Source of the DNA: a bacterium
GTDB lineage: Bacteria > Verrucomicrobiota > Verrucomicrobiia > Opitutales > UBA953
Direction: 5' to 3'
Length of the DNA: 5,950 bases
Assembly: GCA_009926645.1 (NCBI GenBank)
Contig: RFOO01000076.1
Location: 1 to 5,950, forward strand
Position 1 is the first letter of the stretch. Each line of letters begins with the position of its first letter. This document shows positions 1 through 5,950 of this stretch, piece by piece. The notes beneath the pieces are model-generated. The model ran no database searches and had not been told where the DNA came from. It saw nothing but the letters and a program-made list of their open reading frames with translations. The translations under genes were made by a program, and so were the position numbers.

Positions 1-830
1 TAAATCCAAAACCAATCTTTGGGCTTGGGGGGCAGGGGTTTGCCTTCGGCTTGGGCTTTTTGCACCTCGGTGTTCCAAGCGGCAATCTCCGCTTCGTATT
101 TTTCCTGTCTCTTTTCGTAGTTTAAATTTTTGAAATCATTCTGCGCACGAATGAGGTTATCGCGAATGGCGGGGTCGTTCATCTGTGCTTCAGTGCGCAT
201 CCAATATTCGATGCCAGTGCCGCCCACGGAACTGTTGATGATGCCGATTGGTACGCCGAGTTTTTGATGCAACTCACGCGCCATGAAGTAGAGAGCCCCT
301 GAAAATGAACTTACTGTTTCGGGTGAACAAGGAGTCCATTTACCCGTGCTATCGAGTCGAGCCTCGCTGGCCGTGCTCGACCACTCATGAAATTCGCGAA
401 TGAGAGGGTACTTGGCGTTGGCTTTTTCAACCTCGGGATCGAGGCATTTGTTTACCGTTAACGCCATGTTGGACTGACCTGAACCCAGCCAGACTTCGCC
501 GACGAGGATATCGTTGATTTCGACCCAGCGTTGTTTTTTGCAAACGGGTTGATCGCTTCCGTAAACCAGCATTTTCCGTGGCTCGGAACTCGCTGCCATT
601 GGTTGGAGGACAGCATACCAAGCACCTTGATTGTTGCATTGGGTGGAAACTTTCTGTCCGGCAAATTCGACCGTCACCCACTCGCCGGGATTACCCCAGC
701 CCCAGACCGTGACGAATTTGTCGCGTTGCAAGACCATGTGATCCGAAAACAGCTGGGCCATGCGGAATTCCGCTGCCGAGAGGGCGGTGATACCAAGAAA
801 CAAAAGAAGGACTGTAATTCTGCGAATCAT
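1..830 (-). CDS. Sialate O-acetylesterase-like secreted esterase, 3' part cut off by the window edge
   Basis: The frame is open from ATG at 828-830 to the left edge, giving the first 276 residues with no stop. Residues 1-20 form a signal peptide (MIRR, then a hydrophobic stretch ending ALSAA), so the product is probably exported. After it come a beta-rich N-terminal region (DHMVLQRDK about 30-38, VWGWGNPGE about 42-50) and then ILVGEVWLGSGQSNM at 108-122. This is the SASA-family GxSGQSNM block, with S120 as the presumed catalytic serine. Further matches are SFSGALYFMARELH and GVPIGIINSSVGGTGIEYWM, followed by a charged Lys/Glu-rich linker near 240-270. The half expected to carry the YQGE block and the catalytic His lies outside the window, so activity cannot be judged. 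The neighbouring esterase is a clear paralog along this whole length. The family hydrolyses O-acetyl esters on sialic acids or other sugars; the actual substrate is unknown. No strong Shine-Dalgarno sequence precedes the ATG. The start is chosen on the signal peptide and the aligned paralog. Confidence 0.9.
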   Translation of the reverse strand, partial: MIRRITVLLLFLGITALSAAEFRMAQLFSDHMVLQRDKFVTVWGWGNPGEWVTVEFAGQKVSTQCNNQGAWYAVLQPMAASSEPRKMLVYGSDQPVCKKQRWVEINDILVGEVWLGSGQSNMALTVNKCLDPEVEKANAKYPLIREFHEWSSTASEARLDSTGKWTPCSPETVSSFSGALYFMARELHQKLGVPIGIINSSVGGTGIEYWMRTEAQMNDPAIRDNLIRAQNDFKNLNYEKRQEKYEAEIAAWNTEVQKAQAEGKPLPPKPKDWFWI

Positions 831-840
831 GAGACCGGTA

Positions 841-871
841 ACGGCCAAGAAAGCATTCTTTTTACAGCCGT
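841..871 (-). promoter_or_regulatory. Possible 5'-leader hairpin before the truncated esterase
   Basis: Bases 841-845 (acggc) pair with 867-871 (gccgt), and 847-851 (aagaa) pair with 856-860 (ttctt) around a 4-base loop. The two helices are separated by an unequal internal loop (1 and 6 bases). The structure would sit about 10-40 bases before the start codon in the transcript. It is weak and may be chance; no known riboswitch class is recognised. Confidence 0.2.
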
Positions 872-914
872 TCCTCTAATAACACCCAAAATCCCCCATT
901 GTTCCCAAAAAGTA

Positions 915-979
915 AAATAAAGGGGTCAGACACCCTTAGTGGTGTCTGACCCCATTAAGGGTGTCTGACCCCTTTATTT
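915..979. repeat. Three-copy GGGGTCAGACACC palindromic element; terminator-like
   Basis: Bases 915-938 and 956-979 are a perfect 24-bp inverted repeat around a 17-base centre. The centre holds a third copy of the core, in inverted orientation at 941-953. The copy at 922-934 can therefore pair either with 941-953 (13 bp, 6-base loop) or with the outer arm. Both ends are A/T-rich (AATAAAGGGG and CCCCTTTATT). A transcript of the upstream esterase, read leftward, would form the hairpin and then run into a U-rich tail (TTTATTTTACTTTTT), so the element could stop transcription between the two esterases. It resembles REP-type intergenic palindromes, but no transposase of that kind is in the window. 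Confidence 0.8.
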
Positions 980-1001
980 GCACCCTGCCTCTTGTTTCTA
1001 C
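976..1001 (-). repeat. GTAGAAACAAGAGGCAG block, left copy
   Basis: On the minus strand this reads GTAGAAACAAGAGGCAG, then GG, then TGCAAAT. The same 17-base block followed by TGCAAAT, without the two extra G residues, occurs on the plus strand at 2924-2947. The two copies lie on either side of the complete esterase in opposite orientation. The left copy abuts and slightly overlaps the end of the 915-979 palindrome. Confidence 0.75.
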
Positions 1002-1029
1002 CTAGATTCCTTTTCCCACTGCCTTTGGG

Positions 1030-1064
1030 TAGGGACGTCACTCCGTGACGTCCGTTCGCGGACG
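1030..1064 (+). repeat. GGACGTCA hairpin element, first copy, with overlapping UUCG-loop stem
   Basis: GGACGTCA at 1033-1040 pairs with TGACGTCC at 1046-1053 (8 bp, 5-base loop CTCCG). A second helix overlaps it: 1049-1054 (CGTCCG) pairs with 1059-1064 (CGGACG) around TTCG, so the two helices exclude each other. The sequence from 1030 to 1057 matches, in inverted orientation, the element at 1090-1118, with compensating C/T changes in both stem arms. Confidence 0.7.
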
Positions 1065-1089
1065 GATGTAATAGGGTAGATGAAGATTA

Positions 1090-1120
1090 GAACGGACGCC
1101 AGCGGAGTGGCGTCCCTACC
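1090..1120 (-). repeat. GGACGCCA hairpin element, second copy, inverted
   Basis: GGACGCCA at 1094-1101 pairs with TGGCGTCC at 1108-1115 (8 bp, 6-base loop GCGGAG). Its flanks GAAC and CTAC match the first copy in reverse, so the two copies face each other about 35 bases apart. Confidence 0.75.
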
Positions 1121-1131
1121 TCCCCCGTCAC

Positions 1132-1163
1132 TTTTGCACCTTTCCACCTTTGCACTTTTGCAC
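1132..1163 (-). repeat. Four-unit GTGCAAAN array, left copy
   Basis: Read on the minus strand from 1163, this is GTGCAAAA, GTGCAAAG, GTGGAAAG, GTGCAAAA: four 8-base units, the third with one substitution in the core. The first 21 bases (1143-1163) are an exact reverse-complement match to 2956-2976 on the far side of the complete esterase. Confidence 0.75.
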
Positions 1164-1186
1164 GGACGCCAACGGAATGGCGTCCC
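1163..1186 (-). repeat. GGACGCCA hairpin element, third copy, just past an esterase stop codon
   Basis: GGACGCCA at 1164-1171 pairs with TGGCGTCC at 1178-1185 (8 bp, 6-base loop ACGGAA). It lies about 10 bases beyond the stop codon of the complete esterase, where a transcript-end hairpin would be expected. No U-run follows in the direction of transcription, so it is not a canonical intrinsic terminator. It could protect the 3' end of the mRNA, or simply be one more copy of the repeat family. Confidence 0.65.
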
Positions 1187-1194
1187 CACCCGGA

Positions 1195-2736
1195 TTAATT
1201 CCCTCCATCCGTTCGGAAGGGGGAGGCGGGTAAGCCAGCGCCGTTTACCAAATTACACTCGGGCACTTCACTCCAAGCATAACGGACGGCGACAGGGTTT
1301 TTGATATCGGGAGAATAGACGATGACTTTGTCGTTCTCAATGGTTGCCTGAGCAGGCACAAAATTTTGGTCAGGACCAGCAATGGTAAAGCCTTTTAACT
1401 GTCCATCGCGAGCGCGTAGACCGGAAGCGTGGCGGAATGACACGATTACTTTATCGCCTTGGATTTCACTGCTCTGAGGAAGAGGTCCCGAAGTTTCAGC
1501 GACATCTTTACCGTAAACTTCACCTAAGGCCCAGAGAGCGAAGCGCTGACCGATCACTTGTTTATTTTGTGGGTGAATATTATTTTCTTCGCCGACATCG
1601 ATGGCGACGACCATTCCCGTTTTAGGTACGACTAAAGCTTTGAGCATCGACTCGCGCATGTATTGCCAGCCTTCGCCCATATTGGCTTTAAAACCAGGCA
1701 GCTGAACCCACGCAAAAGGCAGTTCTTCGCCCCAGCGTTTGCGCCAATCATAAATGAGAGTCGAAAGTTGTTTTGTGTAGAGCCATGGGCGTTTACCCCA
1801 AGCATTGGCTTCACCTTGATACCAGAGTACTCCGCGAATGGTGTAAGGAATGAGAGGGTTAATCTTGCCATTAAACAAGCCGCAGGGTGGTCCTTTGATC
1901 TCTAAATCATAAGCGGCATCGTAGGGTTTATGTGGCGAGGGTTTACCTTCGGCTTTGGCTTTCTCATCGGCGACATACCAAGCTTTCAATTCCTCTAAAA
2001 ACTTTTTTCTGCTTTCTTCCGAAGTCACTTCTTTGCCGTATTGAACGAGTGCTTCGTAGTGTTGCTTGAGAAAATCGTCGCTGTGTTGGGCTTCAAGAGA
2101 CATCCACGACTCGATTTTCGTTCCGCCTTGAGAGCTATTGATTAAACCAATCGGCACATTGAGTTCTTTGTGCAGTTGTCGGCCCATGAAATAAAGCGTG
2201 CCGGAAAAGTAACCCACGGTTTTGGGGGAGCAGGCAATCCAGTTGCCTTTGCCATTCGCTTGTGGGTCGTTCTGGTGTTTTGAATGCTCGAAGAAAAAGC
2301 GAATATTGGGATAGTTGGCATTCGCGACTTCTTCCTTGGCGTTGAGACAGTAATCGACGCCGAGTTCCATGTTCGATTGACCCGAGCCCAGCCAGACTTC
2401 GCCAACGAGAACATCTTTAATTTCGATGCTTCGTGGCTTAGAAGCGTCAGCAGCTGAATTGCTTCCCGAAATCTTAATGACCCGAGACTCAAAAGAAGCG
2501 GGCATCGGGCTGAGGTAGAGCAACCACTTGCCGTCGGGTCCTGCAACCGTGGTGTTTTTCTGATCCGCAAATTCGACCGTCACCGTTTCGCCAGCGTTAG
2601 CCCAACCCCAAACCGCGACAGGCTTTTCGCGCTGCAAGACCATGTGGTCAGTAAAAACATAAGAAATCGATAAATCAGCTGCCGTGAGTGCTGACCCGCA
2701 GAGGGTGGCAACGAGAAGGGCGAGTTTCTTAATCAT
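1195..2736 (-). CDS. Sialate O-acetylesterase-like secreted carbohydrate esterase, complete
   Basis: This is a 513-residue protein of the SASA family (SGNH-hydrolase type). Residues 1-20 are a signal peptide (MIKK, hydrophobic core, ending ALTAA before DLS); there is no lipobox, so the product is likely periplasmic or secreted. An N-terminal beta region (DHMVLQREKPVAVWGWANAGE about 30-50) precedes the nucleophile block VGEVWLGSGQSNM at 111-123, with S121 as presumed nucleophile. Later family blocks are SFSGT-like GYFSGTLYFMGRQLH near 175-189, VPIGLINSSQGGTKIESWM near 194-212, GVLWYQGEANAW at 302-313, and DVGEENNIHPQNK at 380-392, whose H388 and D380 are presumed catalytic partners. A Lys/Glu-rich linker lies about 235-270. 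The C-terminal 90 residues look beta-rich. Length is normal and all expected blocks are present, so it should be active. The likely reaction is removal of O-acetyl groups from sialic acid or from other acetylated glycans; the substrate is not readable from sequence. The leader CTGTAATACCTTTT before ATG has no Shine-Dalgarno motif. Confidence 0.95.
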   Translation of the reverse strand: MIKKLALLVATLCGSALTAADLSISYVFTDHMVLQREKPVAVWGWANAGETVTVEFADQKNTTVAGPDGKWLLYLSPMPASFESRVIKISGSNSAADASKPRSIEIKDVLVGEVWLGSGQSNMELGVDYCLNAKEEVANANYPNIRFFFEHSKHQNDPQANGKGNWIACSPKTVGYFSGTLYFMGRQLHKELNVPIGLINSSQGGTKIESWMSLEAQHSDDFLKQHYEALVQYGKEVTSEESRKKFLEELKAWYVADEKAKAEGKPSPHKPYDAAYDLEIKGPPCGLFNGKINPLIPYTIRGVLWYQGEANAWGKRPWLYTKQLSTLIYDWRKRWGEELPFAWVQLPGFKANMGEGWQYMRESMLKALVVPKTGMVVAIDVGEENNIHPQNKQVIGQRFALWALGEVYGKDVAETSGPLPQSSEIQGDKVIVSFRHASGLRARDGQLKGFTIAGPDQNFVPAQATIENDKVIVYSPDIKNPVAVRYAWSEVPECNLVNGAGLPASPFRTDGGN

Positions 2737-2860
2737 AAAAGGTATTACAGGCAGTGATGCGTAGAGATTATGGCTGTGCTTGGTTAATTTTGCCTAAGTC
2801 AGCCTTACTTGGTGTTTATTGTGCAAAAAATGAAAAAAAATTGAGTTAAAACAAGCAAAA
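2737..2860 (-). promoter_or_regulatory. Probable promoter and leader region of the complete esterase
   Basis: This A/T-rich stretch lies directly upstream of the esterase, with A-tracts at 2825-2840 that could act as an UP-like or bent element. The best -10 candidate on the minus strand is CATAAT (2767-2772). The only nearby -35 candidate is TTAGGC (2792-2797), with a long 19-base spacer. The match is poor, so the exact promoter is uncertain, but a separate promoter is more likely than read-through from a DNA-repair gene. Confidence 0.3.
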
Positions 2861-2867
2861 AGGGGAG

Positions 2868-2880
2868 GGTAGGGACGCCG
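2868..2880 (+). repeat. Half copy of the GTAGGGACGCC hairpin element
   Basis: GTAGGGACGCC here matches the first arm and flank of the GGACGCC elements at 1030-1186, but the second arm is missing: the sequence runs directly into the 16-bp tandem repeats. It looks like a truncated or decayed copy. Confidence 0.5.
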
Positions 2881-2885
2881 TAGTT

Positions 2886-2917
2886 AGTGGACTGGTGGGC
2901 GAGTGGACTAGTGGGCG
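2886..2917 (+). repeat. 16-bp tandem repeat, two units
   Basis: AGTGGACTGGTGGGCG (2886-2901) is followed immediately by AGTGGACTAGTGGGCG (2902-2917). The two units differ at one base. There are no open reading or regulatory cues. It is a short minisatellite-like array that could vary in copy number between strains. Confidence 0.8.
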
Positions 2918-2923
2918 TGGGAT

Positions 2924-2947
2924 GTAGAAACAAGAGGCAGTGCAAAT
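2924..2947 (+). repeat. GTAGAAACAAGAGGCAG block, right copy
   Basis: This contains the 17 bases GTAGAAACAAGAGGCAG followed by TGCAAAT. It is the reverse-orientation partner of the block at 976-1001, from which it differs by absence of two G residues. It runs directly into the GTGCAAAN array, whereas the left copy runs into the GGGGTCAGACACC palindrome. Confidence 0.75.
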
Positions 2948-2971
2948 GTGCAAAGGTGCAAAAGTGCAAAG
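2940..2971 (+). repeat. Four-unit GTGCAAAN array, right copy
   Basis: The units are GTGCAAAT, GTGCAAAG, GTGCAAAA, GTGCAAAG: four tandem 8-mers varying only at the eighth base, followed by GTGG. The stretch 2956-2976 is an exact inverted match to 1143-1163. The regular 8-base period resembles an iteron or a slippage-prone microsatellite; function is unknown. Confidence 0.8.
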
Positions 2972-2977
2972 GTGGAT

Positions 2978-2992
2978 GCGGCTTAAGGCCGC
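2978..2992. repeat. Small GCGGC/GCCGC hairpin past the helicase-nuclease stop codon
   Basis: GCGGC (2978-2982) pairs with GCCGC (2988-2992) around TTAAG. It lies about 15 bases beyond the stop codon of the helicase-nuclease in the direction of transcription. No U-run follows, so it is not a classical intrinsic terminator, though it may mark the 3' end of that transcript. Confidence 0.35.
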
Positions 2993-3007
2993 GAGGGATT
3001 AGGGGTC

Positions 3008-5950
3008 CTAAATTTCAACGAGGGTGCCGTGGCGGACGTGAATAAGGATGCAGCGAATATTTTCATGAGGAATACCGCAAAGCTCAGCTACGCTGATGCG
3101 ATAAAGCGCCATTTGTCCTGCATAAATTTCTCTTAACTCCGCCTCGTCACAATCATTGGTCTTATAATCAATAATCACAGCCTCTTTCCCAGGTACGATG
3201 TGAACGCGATCAAAGACGGCATCAATCATCTTACCTTCATGAATCAGAGCCGCTTTCTGCTCACGCCAGACCACGGTTTCGGGACTTCTCTTATCGAGCA
3301 AATTAGCAACCGCAGGCGAGGCGACGCATTGGGTAATGAGTTTTACCGCTAAAGCATAAAGGGGGTCATGTTTCTTCTTTGCCGCTTTGGCTTTAATTTC
3401 TTTCAAGAACTCAGTCGTGTCGGTGGTGTGACATTCAAAAAGGCTGTGGACGAGCGACCCGAGGGCTTTGCCGCTCAACTTATCAACCCCAGGTTTCCAC
3501 GAAAATGATTTTTCATCTCCTGACTGGGAAGGACGTAATTTTTCAATCTGAGCTATGGGATTGAATCGCACCACGGGTAAGCTCGGCGTCTCAGCCAACT
3601 TTAAACGTTTTTCTTTTTCCTGCTCCTCTTGCAGGCGGTCTTCAATCCATGTTTCTGTATTCATCGGTGAAGCCCAGATTAACTCGGCCTCCCAAGTATT
3701 TGGGAAATTCATCGAACGTCTTTCCTGACCGCTTAAAGTCGATTCTAGTAAGCAAGCAAAGTCGTGTTTCCCGAGGTTTTTATCGAAATCGAGTTTATCC
3801 TCACTGATGGTTCGACTCATCATTACCAATCGGTGTTTTGCACGGGTCATTCCCACGTAGAGTCGACACAAACTGCCGTAAGCATTTTCTGCTTTCGCAC
3901 GGGCACTGGCTTCTGCGAGCTCGCGATGCAGCAGGCAAACTTCATCACCCGGATTGGCTAAGAGCCATTGCGGTGTGAAATTGTCCTCTGACACTTGTTT
4001 AAAAAGTAAATCACTGGCACGCAGGGCGGAGATTTTTTGTCGATCATCGTTCAGGCAGGGTAGGTAAACGATGTCATACTCCAATCCCTTCGAACGGTGA
4101 ATGGTGATGACTTGGACCGTTTGTCGATCGGCGCTATCGCGTGATTCGGTGGTCTCAATAAAATGGGCAAAGTCAGCCAAGTGGCGTTCACCTTTATTAT
4201 CATAACTCACCGCTAAGGCGCGCAGTTGATTCAGGCGTTTGCGCAGGAAAGAGTGATTAACCTCGGCAGAAATCAATTGAATCAACTCATTGATGAGACC
4301 CTCGGCTCCCTTTTCACTAAACCATTGGGCAATTTTTTGGCATGCTTCACTCCATCCGCCTAACGATTGGATGATGTGTTTGGAGGCGGGTGATATTTCA
4401 GCTGTGCCTCGGGCCAAACCATTATCGGGATGGATAGTGGATTGGATGAGGGCGAGGATGCCCGCCGTTACTGGGTTATCATTGATAACGGTGGATTTGG
4501 ATTCATCGGTCGCCTCAATTCCATTTTGCCGTAAAACCTCTGTTATCTTTGCTGCGATGGTATTTTTGGAAACCAAGATAGCGCAGGTGATGCCCGACTG
4601 TAATCGTTGGCTGCCATTGATTTTTTCGGTCAATAGCCCTGGTGTTGCTTTCAAGTGTTCGGCTATCCAGATGGATTCAGCTTCAAGCTCAGTGATTTCG
4701 CTGTCTTTAGGTTTTTGTAAACGTACCCACAGGGACTCGCCTTTCTTTTGTGAGACCGCTTTTTGTTCTTGGAAATTTTGACTCCACGCCGTGGCGGCAA
4801 GTTCAGAGTAAAACCGACCCAGCTGACGTTCATCGTGTTTATCGAGTACGGCATTGACCATCGCTAATACCGCTGGAGAGCAACGGAAGGTCTCATTTAA
4901 GGGAATCGACAAACCATTGCGCTTAATCGCCTCATTGAGGTTATTGAGTAATTTGCGATTTCCCGAGCGCCATTCGTACAGACTTTGTTTCAGGTCACCG
5001 ACGACAAACACACTGCGATCTTCGGGTGCGTTGGCGACGATTTCATCGATATTGCGACGCAGGACTTCGTATTGTAATGTGCTGGTGTCTTGAAATTCAT
5101 CGAGCAGCCAATGTTTGATTGAGCAATCGAGACGAAACTCCATTTCTTCGCGTTGCAGTGGTTCGGCTTTGGTCAGAAGCGTCACATAATCGCTAAAGCC
5201 CAGTAAACCCAGACGGCGAATTTCGGCGTCATAGGTTTTTTCATACAACGCCAAGCATTGATAGAGCGCCTGGGTCTGTTTCGAACGTGCATTGATTAAT
5301 CTATCCACCGCTCTGAAAACGAGCTCGCGAATCGCGCGAGCTACCTCGGCGCTGACTTCTCGATCTTTATTATAATACTCATACGATGAAATTTGGCCTT
5401 CGGGGGTTCTTAAAATGGTATCAAAGAATTCAACGACATCTTTGACATCTGCGTTTGTGACGCTGTCTGACTTCGATAGAGAAATCAGGGTTTCAAATTT
5501 TTGGGGTGGGGCGGGTGTTTTGCCGCCTTTTTTCGAAGGCGTAAGATTGTCCAGGTAGGCTTGAATCAAACGAAGATTTGCTTCGACATCGACTTTCTTG
5601 GCGTACCCTTGCCAGCAGGGTTTGCTTTGGCTGAAGATGCGTTGGGCATTTCCCCAAATCGCTTCATCATCGGCCATGATGAAAAGCCCATGGTAGTCTT
5701 TGACCATTTTCGCCAAGGACTCCATCGGATTGGTTACATCATCTTTATCTTTATACTCACGTAGGTTGTTGAAGAGGGTCTCTGCGTTGTCCCGATTCTG
5801 CATCACCTGTTGCAAGACTCTGATGCGGATGTCATCGGCTTCTTGGTCGGGAATGGTTTTGGCACTTCCGTTGTTCAGTCCTACCTCGAGGGGGAAATGA
5901 TTGACCAGTTTAGCGAAGAAACTGTCGAGCGTGCCCATCGTCACTCGGTT
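3008..5950 (-). CDS. RecB/AddA-type UvrD-family helicase with C-terminal nuclease, 5' end beyond the window
   Basis: The frame is open to the right edge, so the GTG at 5942-5944 is not the likely start. Counting from it there are 978 residues, shorter than a typical AddA or RecB. The first visible block, MGTLDSFFAKL, matches the conserved T-x-H/D-SF segment that follows motif Ia, so the Walker A end is missing. Superfamily 1 motifs then follow in order: II LLDEFQDTS (280-288), III VVGDLKQSLYEWRSG (314-328), IV LNETFRCSP (349-357), V ITIHRSKGLEYDIVYLP (613-629) and VI LYVGMTRAKHRL (695-706). The C-terminal domain has the RecB-nuclease blocks GSLVH (H833), MIDAVFDR (D908), IIDYKTN (D926, K928) and QMALY (944-948), all intact. 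The protein should therefore unwind and degrade DNA from double-strand ends and prepare them for recombination, in the cytoplasm. The family is usually paired with AddB or RecC, which would be expected outside the window on the right. AddA-like is favoured over RecB, but the two cannot be separated here. Confidence 0.93.
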   Translation of the reverse strand, partial: NRVTMGTLDSFFAKLVNHFPLEVGLNNGSAKTIPDQEADDIRIRVLQQVMQNRDNAETLFNNLREYKDKDDVTNPMESLAKMVKDYHGLFIMADDEAIWGNAQRIFSQSKPCWQGYAKKVDVEANLRLIQAYLDNLTPSKKGGKTPAPPQKFETLISLSKSDSVTNADVKDVVEFFDTILRTPEGQISSYEYYNKDREVSAEVARAIRELVFRAVDRLINARSKQTQALYQCLALYEKTYDAEIRRLGLLGFSDYVTLLTKAEPLQREEMEFRLDCSIKHWLLDEFQDTSTLQYEVLRRNIDEIVANAPEDRSVFVVGDLKQSLYEWRSGNRKLLNNLNEAIKRNGLSIPLNETFRCSPAVLAMVNAVLDKHDERQLGRFYSELAATAWSQNFQEQKAVSQKKGESLWVRLQKPKDSEITELEAESIWIAEHLKATPGLLTEKINGSQRLQSGITCAILVSKNTIAAKITEVLRQNGIEATDESKSTVINDNPVTAGILALIQSTIHPDNGLARGTAEISPASKHIIQSLGGWSEACQKIAQWFSEKGAEGLINELIQLISAEVNHSFLRKRLNQLRALAVSYDNKGERHLADFAHFIETTESRDSADRQTVQVITIHRSKGLEYDIVYLPCLNDDRQKISALRASDLLFKQVSEDNFTPQWLLANPGDEVCLLHRELAEASARAKAENAYGSLCRLYVGMTRAKHRLVMMSRTISEDKLDFDKNLGKHDFACLLESTLSGQERRSMNFPNTWEAELIWASPMNTETWIEDRLQEEQEKEKRLKLAETPSLPVVRFNPIAQIEKLRPSQSGDEKSFSWKPGVDKLSGKALGSLVHSLFECHTTDTTEFLKEIKAKAAKKKHDPLYALAVKLITQCVASPAVANLLDKRSPETVVWREQKAALIHEGKMIDAVFDRVHIVPGKEAVIIDYKTNDCDEAELREIYAGQMALYRISVAELCGIPHENIRCILIHVRHGTLVEI

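Larger units (their letters stand above)
831..1194. other. Repeat-rich intergenic region between the two esterases
   Basis: No gene is supported in these 364 bases. The part nearest the truncated esterase (831-914) is its likely promoter and leader, but no convincing -35/-10 pair was found. The remainder is almost wholly built of short repeats: the GGGGTCAGACACC element, one copy of the GTAGAAACAAGAGGCAG block, three GGACGCC-type hairpins and a GTGCAAAN array. Each is listed separately. Confidence 0.8.

Noticed and set aside
531..920. Plus-strand open frame of 129 codons
   Set aside because: It lies opposite the truncated esterase and its leader, has no recognisable domain, and runs into the intergenic region; the antisense frame carries all family motifs.
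1080..1304. Plus-strand open frame of 74 codons across the repeat region
   Set aside because: It is built from the palindromic repeats and the antisense end of the esterase, with no protein-like pattern or ribosome binding site.
2142..2570. Second minus-strand frame of 142 codons inside the complete esterase
   Set aside because: It is a shifted frame of the esterase, whose own frame carries an unbroken SASA domain; the shifted product is rich in Arg, Pro and Ser without motifs.
2886..2976. Possible CRISPR array
   Set aside because: The repeat units are 16 and 8 bases, are directly tandem, and have no unique spacers between them; no cas gene is near.
915..2992. Complete composite transposon carrying the esterase
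   Set aside because: The inverted blocks are short, differently ordered on the two sides, and without a transposase or a visible target-site duplication.
4290..4781. Plus-strand open frame of 163 codons
   Set aside because: It is fully inside the helicase-nuclease gene on the opposite strand, and its Trp/Met/Ser-rich translation shows no family signature.
5942..5944. GTG as start codon of the helicase-nuclease
   Set aside because: The frame stays open to the window edge, and starting there would remove the Walker A motif that a functional superfamily 1 helicase needs.

Overview
The window holds three genes, all on the minus strand, separated by two intergenic regions dense with repeats. Read in the direction of transcription (right to left) they are: a RecB/AddA-type helicase-nuclease whose 5' end lies beyond the right edge (3008-5950), a complete secreted sialate O-acetylesterase-like carbohydrate esterase of 513 residues (1195-2736), and a second esterase of the same family whose 3' half lies beyond the left edge (1-830).

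The organism cannot be named from this sequence. Signal-peptide-bearing sialate O-acetylesterase-like paralogs in tandem, weak or absent Shine-Dalgarno sequences before both visible starts, and intergenic regions filled with short palindromic repeats all fit a polysaccharide-degrading environmental bacterium. My best guess is the PVC group (Verrucomicrobia, Lentisphaerae, Kiritimatiellae or Planctomycetes). This is inference from gene style only; there is no rRNA or other marker gene.

The helicase gene belongs to DNA double-strand-break repair and has no evident functional link to the esterases. The 270-base gap between it and the complete esterase probably carries a separate promoter. The two esterases are clearly paralogs from an old tandem duplication. 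They are predicted to be exported and to remove O-acetyl groups from sugars (sialic acid, or more generally acetylated plant or algal glycans).

The less ordinary part is the intergenic DNA at 831-1194 and 2737-3007. It is a mosaic of at least five short repeat families: a three-copy GGGGTCAGACACC element forming a 24-bp perfect inverted repeat; GGACGCCA...TGGCGTCC hairpins (three whole, one half copy); four-unit arrays of the 8-mer GTGCAAAN; a 16-bp tandem pair; and a 17-base GTAGAAACAAGAGGCAG block. Three of these families occur on both sides of the complete esterase gene in opposite orientation, so that gene lies inside a broken, imperfect inverted repeat. No transposase, tRNA, rRNA or CRISPR array is visible. 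I found no convincing new multi-gene system; the repeat mosaic is the part most worth checking.
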